61,799 nt of DNA from an uncultured Lachnospiraceae bacterium (GTDB taxonomy: Bacteria; Bacillota; Clostridia; Lachnospirales; Lachnospiraceae): positions 1 through 61,799 of the forward strand of contig CAJTRL010000018.1 in NCBI GenBank assembly GCA_910578715.1, given 5' to 3'. The position numbers were made by a program, and so were the translations under genes. The notes beneath the pieces are model-generated. The model ran no database searches. It saw nothing but the letters and a program-made list of their open reading frames with translations, and was not told where the DNA came from. Position 1 is the stretch's first letter; every line of letters starts with the position of its first letter. This document shows, in pieces, positions 23,190-32,258 of this stretch.

Positions 23190-25883
23190 TTATACTGCCG
23201 CCAATTTATTCTCCCATTCCTGTATAATCATTTCGCAGCTGTCCACGTCGATTTCTTCCACCGCATCCTTCAGGCGCGCGTACATTTCTTTCTGCCAGCC
23301 TTCATAATGATAACGGTTCATTTCACGAATGACTTCTTCCATCCGGTCCATCTCCAAATCTTCCAATGCCATCCGCATATCCTGAAAATTCTGTCGCAGA
23401 GCCGCTGCCGAAATGCTGTCCCGGCCTCCGGCTTCCGCTTTTTCATCAGGAAGGAACGGTTTAAATACGAACCGGTACCCCAGATATTTATCCAGCAGCC
23501 GTCCCGTATTTTTATGTATAAATTCGGAATCTCTCGCGTTTCCCGCTTTTTCCAGAGCCGCCGCCCGTTCGGAGAGGGCAATCGCTCCGATTTGTTTGGA
23601 GGAACTCTTCAGGGCGTGGACTTCAATAGTAAAATCCGTCCAGTTTTCCGCTTCTTCCAATGCCTTGATAAGTTTTGCCTTTTTCTCGATTGCCTTATAA
23701 TATACTTTTAACACCGACCAGAACAGCTCTTCGGTTCCCAGAAATTTCAGCGCATAATCAACATCCAGGTCACCCACGACAATCTGGGAAGACTTTGATT
23801 CCCATTGCGTAATGCCCGGCATATACGCTTTCTGTATCTTTTCGATGGGAAGCCACTGCCGCACTTTGGATATCAGCATACGCAGTTCTATCGGCTTGGC
23901 TACAAAATCGTTCATGCCTTCCTGGCAGAACCTTTCTTTCGTTCCCTCCACCGCATTTGCCGTCAGCGCAATAATCGGCACATCATTATATTCCTGATGA
24001 AAACGCCGGATAATGCGGGTCGTTTCCACGCCGTCCAGCTCCGGCATCATATGGTCCATAAAAACAATATCATAATGGAATCTTCCGATTTTATCGATGG
24101 CCTCTTTGCCGCTGGCCGCCGTATCGACCTGCATTTTAAGCGGCTCAAGAAGTCCCTCCGCCACGGTCAGGTTCACCGCATTATCGTCTACAATCAGAAC
24201 CTGTGCATCGGGCGCAATAAAATCAAACTCGCTCCCTTCCGCAGGGTGTTCATCGAACTGCGGCTTTTCCTCGTTCAGTATCATGGCCGCCGCAAGCACA
24301 AAAAGCGGCTTTTTCACGACACGGAGATTCTCCATTTCATATTTGGCCGTATCAAAAAAATCAATCAGAAGAATTGTCGTAATCTGCGGATTTTCTTTGA
24401 TGAAATTTTCCACTTCAAACGAAAACATGGATTTTTCAACAAAAAGAAAACACTTCTTTTCTTCCCGCAAATCCGCAAGCTCTCTGTCGGAACAAAGTTC
24501 TTTATACTCCACGCCGAGCTTTTCCACATCGCGGCGCAGATTCTCCCTGACGTAACTGTTGGAAATCAGGGTTACCGCCACCCGGGAATCCCGGTCTCTG
24601 ACGCTGATGCAGGGTGTTTTATCCACCACCTTCTGGGGAATGACAAAAGAAAATCTGCTTCCTTTTTCGTATTCGCTTTCCACCCAGATTTCCCCGTCCA
24701 TCAGATGTAACAGCTGTTTGGAAATCGCAAGGCCGAGGCCCGTTCCTTCAATATTGCGGTTCCGTTTGCTGTCCAGCTGCTGGAAAGAACGGAATAGTTT
24801 GGGTTTGTCTTCTTTTTTGATGCCAATTCCGGTATCTTCCACGGAAATATTCAATTCTATATTTTTGTCATCTATCTGCAGATAATCCATTTTCAGCGTA
24901 ATTTTGCCGACATTTGTAAATTTCGCCGCATTGTTGGCGATATTGAGCAGAACCTGCTTGATGCGGATATTGTCTCCCAACAGCTTATTAGGCAGATTCG
25001 GAGAAATATCGAGAATCAGCTCCACATCTTTTCCTTTCAGCCTGGTCATGACAATATTGGCAACATCGCTGATAACGGACATCGGCTCGTATTCTTCCAT
25101 ATTGATATCCATTTTGCCGGATTCTATCTTGGAAAAATCGAGAATATCATTAATAATTGTCAAAAGCGATTTCCCGGCTTCCTTAATCTGATTGATATAA
25201 TTTCTTGCCGGTCCGGGCAAATCTTCCCGCAGCGCCATTTCCGCCATGCCGATAACCGCATTCATAGGCGTGCGGATTTCATGGCTCATATTGGCGAGAA
25301 AATCAGATTTCATATTTGATGCTCTTTCCATATCCGCTTTGGCCTGATGGACAAGGTATTGGTTGCTCGCCATATCGGACATGACTTCCACCATCGCCGA
25401 AAGGAATTTCGCCGCATTGTTGATTTCCTCTGTTTCTACGATTTTAACCTTCTTAAGTGACTCAAGATATTCCTCCGGCGCCACGCCGATTTCCGCGGCG
25501 GTCTTCTCAACCTTCGAAGCATCCGGCATCTTTGTGAGCACCTGTCCGCCAATGACACAGCCGACCAGCCTTCCCTCCACCATAATCGGAGCCGCGAAAT
25601 TCATCAGCCCGGCAAAACATGGATATGCAACGGATTTGCCCTCCCGCAGCGCCAATTCCGTTCCCGCCTTGTTGCTCCGGGCACAGAGCATACATCCGAC
25701 CGGAGAATTTCTCGTATAATTTCTGCATGCGTCGGTAAAATTGGAGCCTTCCGTCACCGCAATGCCGTTCGTATCTGTTGTGATAACGGACATCCCGGTC
25801 AGTCTCGCGAAGGCATCCTGCATTTTCTGCAGAATATCCCTGCTGATAAGGTCCGTCAGATATAAATCATATTTCATTTCCAT
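23190..25883 (-). CDS. PocR-domain hybrid sensor histidine kinase
   Basis: An 897-residue hybrid kinase without membrane helices. The order is: N-terminal PocR ligand-binding domain (about 5-175; Cys-rich NYTRNSPVGCMLCARSN and YPCFAGLMNFAAPI), HisKA with H201 in ANMSHEIRTPMN, and an HATPase domain (VEDTGIGI, EGTGLGLAISKQ). A degenerate receiver-like segment follows, then a good receiver (VLIVDDNAVN, FMDHMMPELDG), and a C-terminal HPt domain (EVHALKSSSKQIGA). PocR domains bind small hydrocarbon-type ligands in characterised cases; the ligand here is unknown. Output probably goes through the response regulator just upstream. Confidence 0.88.
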   Translation of the reverse strand: MEMKYDLYLTDLISRDILQKMQDAFARLTGMSVITTDTNGIAVTEGSNFTDACRNYTRNSPVGCMLCARSNKAGTELALREGKSVAYPCFAGLMNFAAPIMVEGRLVGCVIGGQVLTKMPDASKVEKTAAEIGVAPEEYLESLKKVKIVETEEINNAAKFLSAMVEVMSDMASNQYLVHQAKADMERASNMKSDFLANMSHEIRTPMNAVIGMAEMALREDLPGPARNYINQIKEAGKSLLTIINDILDFSKIESGKMDINMEEYEPMSVISDVANIVMTRLKGKDVELILDISPNLPNKLLGDNIRIKQVLLNIANNAAKFTNVGKITLKMDYLQIDDKNIELNISVEDTGIGIKKEDKPKLFRSFQQLDSKRNRNIEGTGLGLAISKQLLHLMDGEIWVESEYEKGSRFSFVIPQKVVDKTPCISVRDRDSRVAVTLISNSYVRENLRRDVEKLGVEYKELCSDRELADLREEKKCFLFVEKSMFSFEVENFIKENPQITTILLIDFFDTAKYEMENLRVVKKPLFVLAAAMILNEEKPQFDEHPAEGSEFDFIAPDAQVLIVDDNAVNLTVAEGLLEPLKMQVDTAASGKEAIDKIGRFHYDIVFMDHMMPELDGVETTRIIRRFHQEYNDVPIIALTANAVEGTKERFCQEGMNDFVAKPIELRMLISKVRQWLPIEKIQKAYMPGITQWESKSSQIVVGDLDVDYALKFLGTEELFWSVLKVYYKAIEKKAKLIKALEEAENWTDFTIEVHALKSSSKQIGAIALSERAAALEKAGNARDSEFIHKNTGRLLDKYLGYRFVFKPFLPDEKAEAGGRDSISAAALRQNFQDMRMALEDLEMDRMEEVIREMNRYHYEGWQKEMYARLKDAVEEIDVDSCEMIIQEWENKLAAV

Positions 25884-25915
25884 AAAGCAGTCCTCTTATC
25901 GGTACCTGTTTTTTA

Positions 25916-26845
25916 TCAACTTCTGCCGATGACCTTTGTAATCGCATTGATTAATTTTTCATGGTCAACAGGCTTTAATAAGTAACTTTGTGGCTTCAGC
26001 GCAAGCGCTTCCTGAATTTTTTCTCGTTCTGACACTCCTGTCAGAAATATGACCGGAATGTTTTTGGTCGCATCGCCCGCCCGCAGCTTTTCCAGAACTT
26101 CCGGGCCGTTTTCCCCCGGCATTTCATAGTCCAGCAAAATCAGGTTTGTTTTCTTGCGCTCCAGAAACTTCATCGCAATTTTACCGCTGACGGCAGTCGC
26201 CACATCATAGTCCTCCCGCAGCTGTTCTTTTAACATTTTCAGCATCAGCGGGTCGTCATCCACGACCAGAATATGCCTGCGCTGCGATGCGGACGCCTCC
26301 GACGCCGCATTTGCTTCCATCGCCTCGGTTATCCGTTCCTTCCAGCTCTTCTTCGAAGCCGGTTTTTCAATCTGAAACGCCTCCCGCAGCTCCGCCAGCT
26401 TTGCTTCTACATCCTCTTCCGAAATAGGCTGCTCCACAGCCTTTGTATTTAACCTGTTTGAGCCGTGGTATAACTGCCACTCTCCCATGAATTTTGTAAT
26501 ATCCTCCTGAATGGAAGATATCGTGAAAGGCTTCACCACCGCAAGATTCGCCACATTCACGGCAACCCGCTCAAATTCGTCACACTCGTCCTTCGCGCCG
26601 GCCACCACAAACGGTATTCCGTTTTTTTGCAGAATATTTTTCACATGAATCATCTGATTCATATTTTCTCTCGTTTCATTTCCAATACAGTACACAAAAA
26701 TCTCCGGCTTGAAATACTTCACATGCCGGGTCACGTCATTAAATCGTTGGGATGTCGAAATTACTTCAAAAGAATCGTCCATCTGAATAAAAAAATCATC
26801 AATCAGAGTTGTATTTTTCCCCGTAATCAGGACCTTGTATTTCAT
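25916..26845 (-). CDS. Response regulator with receiver-like N-terminal domain
   Basis: A 309-residue protein. Residues 1-120 have a receiver-like topology but no aspartate signature (VLITGKNTTLIDDFF). A linker is followed by a canonical receiver (about 190-309) with VVDDDPLM, LLDYEMPG and the TGVS/LLKPVD switch residues. There is no DNA-binding or enzymatic output domain, so it likely works by protein interaction. It is 32 bp upstream of the PocR kinase gene in the same orientation and is its probable partner. GGGGGAA precedes the ATG. Confidence 0.8.
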   Translation of the reverse strand: MKYKVLITGKNTTLIDDFFIQMDDSFEVISTSQRFNDVTRHVKYFKPEIFVYCIGNETRENMNQMIHVKNILQKNGIPFVVAGAKDECDEFERVAVNVANLAVVKPFTISSIQEDITKFMGEWQLYHGSNRLNTKAVEQPISEEDVEAKLAELREAFQIEKPASKKSWKERITEAMEANAASEASASQRRHILVVDDDPLMLKMLKEQLREDYDVATAVSGKIAMKFLERKKTNLILLDYEMPGENGPEVLEKLRAGDATKNIPVIFLTGVSEREKIQEALALKPQSYLLKPVDHEKLINAITKVIGRS

Positions 26846-26944
26846 CATACTTCCCCCAGTCTTACCCTCTTCTATTCCAAAATAGTAGCATATCCGGCCG
26901 CTTTTGGCAAGAATCTATCGGAGGGTGGAGGGCGTCTTTCGCAG

Positions 26945-27120
26945 CGGTTCAGCTTTCGCCCGGTCAGAGCATCGTTCTCTTTGGAGGCGCGCTTGCGCTC
27001 CGCTAAAAACGCAGCGGTACTAGGTTCAAAAGCAGCATAAGCCGCTTTTTCACCAACTACCGGCGTTTTTAAAGGACCTCCGTCAGAGAACGATGCTCTG
27101 GCCGGGCGAAAGCTGAACCG
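26945..27120. repeat. Giant inverted-repeat element (copy B)
   Basis: A 176-bp element with 36-bp terminal inverted repeats (26945-26980 and 27085-27120; 35 of 36 match) starting CGGTTCAG and ending CTGAACCG. Nested pairs GGAGG/CCTCC and TAAAAACGC/GCGTTTTTA extend the hairpin. The segment TTAGCGGAGCG-N4-GCGCGCCTCCAA (minus strand) recurs in copies A and C. Non-coding, located between a response regulator gene and ispF. Confidence 0.75.
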
Positions 27121-27131
27121 TTTCCTTCAAT

Positions 27132-27686
27132 TTATTCCGCCTTCTGCTTCCCTCTGCATCCGGGACAGGAGGCACAGTCTCCCTGGGCGGTAACGTCGCG
27201 GTCATAAAGCCCGGCGGGCGTGGAAAGCATGCAGACTGCCTGAGCCGAAATGCCTTCTCCGGTTCCGGTAAACCCGAGCCCCTCCTCCGTGGTCGCCTTC
27301 ACATTTACCTGAGAGATTTCGATATGAAGCGCATCGGCGATATTTCGCCGCATTTCGGCGATATAAGGCCGCATCTTCGGCGCCTGTGCAATGATTGTCG
27401 CGTCTATATTTTCAATCAGAAAAAGATGTTCTTCCAGCAGTCCGCCCACATGCTCCAGCAGTTTCACGGAAGAAATGCCCAGATAGGCCGGGTCCGAATC
27501 CGGGAAATGCTTTCCGATATCGCCGAGCGCCGCCGCGCCGAGCAGCGCGTCCATAACTGCATGCAGCAGAACATCGGCGTCCGAATGGCCGAGAAGTCCT
27601 TTTTCATAAGGTATTTCCACCCCGCCGAGAATTAATTTCCTGTCAGTTGTCAGGCGGTGTACATCGTAACCCATTCCGATTCTCAT
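27132..27686 (-). CDS. ispF: 2-C-methyl-D-erythritol 2,4-cyclodiphosphate synthase
   Basis: A 184-residue IspF of the non-mevalonate isoprenoid pathway. It has GYDVHRL (zinc ligands Asp/His), LLGHSDADVLLHAVMDALLGA, and LGFTGTGEGISAQAV. The usual protein ends near residue 158. Here a tail (YDRDVTAQGDCASCPGCRGKQ) adds a CxxCxxC motif that could bind metal. ATG 27686 follows AGAAAGGAG. Confidence 0.93.
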   Translation of the reverse strand: MRIGMGYDVHRLTTDRKLILGGVEIPYEKGLLGHSDADVLLHAVMDALLGAAALGDIGKHFPDSDPAYLGISSVKLLEHVGGLLEEHLFLIENIDATIIAQAPKMRPYIAEMRRNIADALHIEISQVNVKATTEEGLGFTGTGEGISAQAVCMLSTPAGLYDRDVTAQGDCASCPGCRGKQKAE

Positions 27687-27699
27687 TCTGTTGCTCCTT

Positions 27700-27826
27700 T
27701 CTGGTTTACATAATTCTATATCTTTTTACGCTTGCATTTCGTCTTGTCGTTGTGGTTTACATAATTTCTTTTCTACTTACTATTTTGTTTACATAACTAC
27801 GTCCATCGATTTACATAATTCTCAAA
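27700..27826 (-). repeat. Four short direct repeats (ATTATGTAAAC) upstream of ispF
   Basis: On the minus strand ATTATGTAAAC or close variants occur near 27702, 27752, 27786 and 27810. Single copies also follow the PanT-like gene (about 31291) and the MerR gene (about 12292, plus strand). Binding-site array or short repeat family; function unknown. Confidence 0.5.
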
Positions 27827-27829
27827 CCG

Positions 27830-29167
27830 TTACCGTTTTTCCTCCGTCAGCCGTTTCACCACTTTTCCATAAAAGAGAAACGACAGAATCGTTCCGGCGC
27901 ACCATCCTGCCGGCCAGGACATCCATATGCCGGCCGATGCGAACCACATGGAAAAAAGATAAGCCAGAACGACCCGGAGAATTAAATCCGTAAAAGTCGC
28001 TATCATAAAATACCGCATCGACTCCGTTCCCCGCAGCACGCCGTCCGCTATCAGTTTGACGGCAATAACGAAGTAAAAGGGCGATACGATGCGCAGAAAT
28101 AAAATTCCCGTTTCCATCGCCTGGCCTCCGGTTCTTTCCAGGAACAGCAGCATCATTACCTTCCCGAAAAAGAAGAAACCGATAAAAAACGGTACCGTCA
28201 CGCCGAGCGCCATCCTGATGCCGGCCCGGTACCCTTCCCGAATACGTCCCGGCAGCCCCGCGCCGAGATTCTGCGCGGTAAAGCCCGAGATACCGTTGCC
28301 GAGGGTGGTCAGCCCCGTAATGAGAAAAGTGTTCAGTTTCACCGCGGCGGAATACCCGGCAATCACATCGGAACCATAAGAGTTTACGAGCCCCTGAATA
28401 AAAATATTGCCGATGGAAATAAAACTCTGCTGTAAAATGCTCGGAACCGCCACGAGCCCAATTTTTTTCAGGATTTCCCCGGAAAAGAGCGGTGCTTTTT
28501 CCTCCGTCTTTATCTGTGCAAGCCGTCTGACAAATGACAAAAATGCCAGCACACAGGCCGCTCCCTGCGCGAGAAACGTGGCCCATGCCACCCCGGCAAC
28601 GCCCCAGTGGAAAACTGCCACAAACAGCAAATCGAGCAGAATATTTCCGATGGAAGAACCAATCAGAAAATAAAGCGGCGTCCTGGAATCGCCCAGGGAA
28701 TTGAACATTCCCGTTATCACATTATAGAGAAAAAGAAAAACAAAACCGCCGATATAGATTCGCAGATATAATGCCCCATCCGCAAAAATATTATCCGGCG
28801 TCTGAATCATCCGCATCATTGCCGGCGTCGTGAGCAGTCCGGCCATCGTCAAAATAACCGATAAACCAAATCCCGCAAGCAGCGTCGTAGAAACCGCCGT
28901 TTTCATCTTCCGGTACGCCCTGGCCCCGAACAGCTGGGAAATGACGACGGAACAGCCGATGTTGCAGCCGACCGCTACCGCCATAAAAATCATCGTAATC
29001 GGATAAGAAGCGCCCACCGCAGCGAGCGCCTCCTTGCCGGCAAATTTCCCGGCTATCATACTGTCCGCTATATTATAAATCTGCTGAAATGCCACACTGA
29101 CAAACATCGGTATGGTATACCGTAACAGAACCTTCCGGGAATCGCCCACCGTTAAATCCTGTATCAT
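27830..29167 (-). CDS. MATE family efflux transporter
   Basis: A 445-residue MATE protein with twelve predicted helices (VAFQQIYNIADSMIAGKFAGKEALAAVGASYPITM in the first half, FISIGNIFIQGLVNSYGSDVIAGYSAA in the second). Its ATG overlaps the coaBC stop by four bases (ATGA), an odd operon link with coenzyme A biosynthesis. The substrate is unknown and the sequence does not indicate a role in that pathway. Confidence 0.9.
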   Translation of the reverse strand: MIQDLTVGDSRKVLLRYTIPMFVSVAFQQIYNIADSMIAGKFAGKEALAAVGASYPITMIFMAVAVGCNIGCSVVISQLFGARAYRKMKTAVSTTLLAGFGLSVILTMAGLLTTPAMMRMIQTPDNIFADGALYLRIYIGGFVFLFLYNVITGMFNSLGDSRTPLYFLIGSSIGNILLDLLFVAVFHWGVAGVAWATFLAQGAACVLAFLSFVRRLAQIKTEEKAPLFSGEILKKIGLVAVPSILQQSFISIGNIFIQGLVNSYGSDVIAGYSAAVKLNTFLITGLTTLGNGISGFTAQNLGAGLPGRIREGYRAGIRMALGVTVPFFIGFFFFGKVMMLLFLERTGGQAMETGILFLRIVSPFYFVIAVKLIADGVLRGTESMRYFMIATFTDLILRVVLAYLFSMWFASAGIWMSWPAGWCAGTILSFLFYGKVVKRLTEEKR

Positions 29168-30372
29168 CGCACCCCGTCAGCCCCTTTCCACTCTTCCATA
29201 ATATGGGTAAGCAGTTTATCCGACACTTCCTCCTTGCTCATCAGCGGAAGCTGTACGGTATTGTCCGGCGATATCAGCGTAACGATATTCGTATCCGTTC
29301 CAAAACCTGCACCCGCCTGTTTCAGATTGTTTGCCACAATCAAATCCAGATTCTTTTTTTCCAGTTTCTTTCTGGAATTTTCCAGCATATGCTCCGTTTC
29401 CATTGAAAAACCGCACAAAAACTGTCCTTCTTTTTTATGCGCCCCAAGAAATCCGAGAATGTCTTCGGTGCGTTCCAGTTCCAGCTGCATCTCGTCGTCT
29501 TTTTTCTTTACTTTTTCGTCCGCCGCATATCTGGGCCGGTAATCCGCGACCGCCGCCGCTTTGATGATAATATCCTGTGTCCCGGCACAGCCCTTGACCG
29601 CTTCCTCCATTTCCGCCGCGGATTCTATGTTAATAACGCAGACGCCCATCGGCGGTTCCAGCTCCGTTTTCCCGCTTACCAGCGTGACCTGGGCGCCGCG
29701 CAGCATCGCCGCTCTCGCAATCGCATAACCCATTTTTCCGGTAGAATGATTTGTTATATAACGCACCGGGTCGATTTTTTCCCTCGTGGCGCCAGCCGTC
29801 ACCAGCACCCGGACGCCCTCCATATCTTTCGGACACAGCGCCTTAATAATATATTCCATCAAAAGTTCCGGCTCCGGCATTTTTCCTTCCCCGGTATCGC
29901 CGCACGCCAGATAGCCTGTCGCCGGCATAATGACTTCCATCCCGTAATGCTGCAGCAGGTTCATGTTATCCTGTACGATGGGATTCTGATACATCCGCGT
30001 ATTCATGGCCGGAGCAAAAATTTTCGGACACTGACAGGCCAGCAGCGTCGTCGTCAGCATATCGTCCGCAATGCCGTGCGCCGCTTTCGCAATCACATTG
30101 GCGGAAGCCGGAGCGACCAGCACCACATCCGTCTGCTTTGCCAATGACACATGTTCCACGCTGTGCTGAAAATTCCTGTCAAACGTATCGACCAGGCATT
30201 TGTTGCCCGTCAGACTCTCAAACGTAATCGGATTGATAAAATTCGTCGCGTTCTGCGTCATAATAACCGTAATATCCGCGCCCCGCTTTTTCAGCATACT
30301 GGCGAGCGAAGCGATTTTAAAGGCCGCGATGCTGCCCGTCACACCGAGCACGATATGCTTTCCCTGTAACAT
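29164..30372 (-). CDS. coaBC: Bifunctional phosphopantothenoylcysteine decarboxylase/phosphopantothenate-cysteine ligase
   Basis: A 402-residue CoaBC. The N-terminal flavoprotein decarboxylase (CoaC) has VTGSIAAFKIASL, the catalytic-His region QHSVEHVSLA, and the PAMNTRMY and ACGDTGEGKM substrate loops. The C-terminal ligase (CoaB, from about 190) has VTAGATREKIDPVRYITNHSTGKMG, AAAVADYRP and KKLEKKNLDLIVAN. It adds cysteine to phosphopantothenate and decarboxylates the product. It follows coaX in the same direction. Confidence 0.94.
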   Translation of the reverse strand: MLQGKHIVLGVTGSIAAFKIASLASMLKKRGADITVIMTQNATNFINPITFESLTGNKCLVDTFDRNFQHSVEHVSLAKQTDVVLVAPASANVIAKAAHGIADDMLTTTLLACQCPKIFAPAMNTRMYQNPIVQDNMNLLQHYGMEVIMPATGYLACGDTGEGKMPEPELLMEYIIKALCPKDMEGVRVLVTAGATREKIDPVRYITNHSTGKMGYAIARAAMLRGAQVTLVSGKTELEPPMGVCVINIESAAEMEEAVKGCAGTQDIIIKAAAVADYRPRYAADEKVKKKDDEMQLELERTEDILGFLGAHKKEGQFLCGFSMETEHMLENSRKKLEKKNLDLIVANNLKQAGAGFGTDTNIVTLISPDNTVQLPLMSKEEVSDKLLTHIMEEWKGADGVR

Positions 30373-30401
30373 TCTGCTTTCCTTTCTTTCTCTATTACAC
30401 C

Positions 30402-31169
30402 CTATTCCACATTTCTGCGGTATATCAGGCCAAGTCCTCTGAGCGTCAGCTCGTTGTCATGAATTATCTTCTGCTTACAGTGCGGAACGATACAGCCGGC
30501 AAGTCCGCCCGTGGCAACGACCGCCGCCTCGTATCCGAGTTCCTCAAAAATCCGCTCTATCATGCCGTCCAGACAGGATGCCTGCCCCATCACGATACCG
30601 CTCTTCATACAGTCGATGGTATTCTTTCCGATGACTTTTCTTGGCGCCTCCAGACTGATTTTGGGCAGCTGTGAAGTCCGGTTGACCAGAGAATCCAGCG
30701 AAACTTTGACACCCGGCAGAATCATGCCGCCCACATAATTCTTCTTTTCATCCACCACACTGATGGTCGTCGCGGTTCCCATATCAATCAGAATAATCGG
30801 TGCGCCGTAATACTGCAGCCCCGCCACCGCATTGACGATTAAATCGGAACCGACCTGGGCCGGATTGTCCATCAGAATGTTCAGACCGGTTTTAACGCCC
30901 GGCCCCACAAAAAGCGGCGTGATGTGAAACAGTTTCTCGATGGCCGCCCTGACGATATTGTTAAGCGGCGGCACGACGGAAGAAATAATGCAGCCGCTGA
31001 TTTCCTTCATGTCAATCCGGTACAGTTCCAGAAGAATCTTAAACTCCACGACGTATTCCAGTTCCGTCTTGGCAATATTCGTCGATGTCCTTTCCACAAA
31101 ATAAATCTTCTCCTGCTCGATGCAGCCGATGACAATGTTCGTGTTTCCAATATCTACTGCCAGTATCAT
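30402..31169 (-). CDS. coaX: Type III pantothenate kinase
   Basis: A 255-residue CoaX of the ASKHA fold. It has MILAVDIGNTNIVIG (phosphate loop), VGPGVKTGL, DMGTATTISVVD and ATGGLAG. It performs the first step of coenzyme A synthesis, is insensitive to CoA feedback, and typically needs a monovalent cation. It sits between coaBC and a PanT-like transporter gene. Confidence 0.94.
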   Translation of the reverse strand: MILAVDIGNTNIVIGCIEQEKIYFVERTSTNIAKTELEYVVEFKILLELYRIDMKEISGCIISSVVPPLNNIVRAAIEKLFHITPLFVGPGVKTGLNILMDNPAQVGSDLIVNAVAGLQYYGAPIILIDMGTATTISVVDEKKNYVGGMILPGVKVSLDSLVNRTSQLPKISLEAPRKVIGKNTIDCMKSGIVMGQASCLDGMIERIFEELGYEAAVVATGGLAGCIVPHCKQKIIHDNELTLRGLGLIYRRNVE

Positions 31170-31297
31170 TTCTTCTTTTTCCTTTCAGCTGATAACTGTG
31201 ATTGTCATGTATCGTCAACAGACTTGCAGAGACCGTCTGACTGCCGGCCTCTGCGCATCTTTTCCGTTTCTGCGGACAATGTGCCACGCAGTCCCGT

Positions 31298-32143
31298 TTA
31301 CATAACTTTTTTTAACTGTCCCTTAACCGGTTTCACCCTCATCAGCGCCAGCCCGACGCCTCCCGCGATAATCGCGGCAACGACCGCCTCCACGACGCCG
31401 TTAAAACTGATAATGCCCATAATCGTATCGAACACCGCTTCTCCCGCGATACCGAGGGCCTGCGCATACGCATCTTTATACAAAATGAAAATGCCGCTCA
31501 TAACGAGCAATGTATTGGTAAATGCTCCCGAAAGCCCCGCATAAGCGAGCGCGATATTCGTCGAGCCTTTCTTATATCCGGCAAACGATAACGCGGCAAA
31601 CAGAAGAACGCCCGCCGCAATCCCGGCCACGACACTGATGGTCATGCAGAGACTGTCGCTTAATTTTCCCTGTAATAAGCGGTTTAACAGCGCCTGCAGA
31701 GAAAACAGCAGAATAAGAGCCGCCGCAAGATTGATGACGACGCGCCACGCTTTCTGTCCGCCTTTCAACAGCCTGTGTATCAGCAGATATACATAGTACG
31801 GCACAACGCCTACCAGTATTCTCGGCACAAAGCAGATATAGAGGCTCTTGAAAATGCCGGAAACGCCTACGACATTCGCCGCAAGCACCGGAGAAAAGAC
31901 AAAAGCCGACGGTGTAACCGCCTTAAATGTGTTGTTGATAAAACTTGTGAATCCAAATACGAATCCTAAAAATGCACCTTTCTTCGGTCCGAGAAATAGC
32001 GCTCCCAGGATGACGGGGATATGAATGATTGTCGCATTGATGACAACAAGCGGGATATACCCCAGTGGTGTGAATGCCATTATGATAATAATGGCGGTGA
32101 ACAGTGCCGTCAGCACCAGTTCATAGGTTTTTTCATTTTTCAT
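31298..32143 (-). CDS. panT: ECF transporter S component, PanT-like
   Basis: A 281-residue integral membrane protein whose first half (MAFTPLGYIPLVVINATIIHIPVILGA, LGPKKGAFLGFVFGFTSF) matches ECF substrate-binding S components of the pantothenate group. Position next to coaX-coaBC supports pantothenate as substrate; that is inference. It would need the shared EcfAA'T energising module, which is not in this window. It is longer than most S components because of a C-terminal extension of extra helices. A decayed second copy lies at 33843-34040. Confidence 0.75.
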   Translation of the reverse strand: MKNEKTYELVLTALFTAIIIIMAFTPLGYIPLVVINATIIHIPVILGALFLGPKKGAFLGFVFGFTSFINNTFKAVTPSAFVFSPVLAANVVGVSGIFKSLYICFVPRILVGVVPYYVYLLIHRLLKGGQKAWRVVINLAAALILLFSLQALLNRLLQGKLSDSLCMTISVVAGIAAGVLLFAALSFAGYKKGSTNIALAYAGLSGAFTNTLLVMSGIFILYKDAYAQALGIAGEAVFDTIMGIISFNGVVEAVVAAIIAGGVGLALMRVKPVKGQLKKVM

Positions 32144-32258
32144 GGTACGTTTCCTCCTGTTATTATTCTCTTAAGCGAGATACAATACGGTGTAATCATA
32201 CCACATTGACAAAAAATTGACAATATAATTTTTTTTAATTATTTTTTAACTCAACGCG

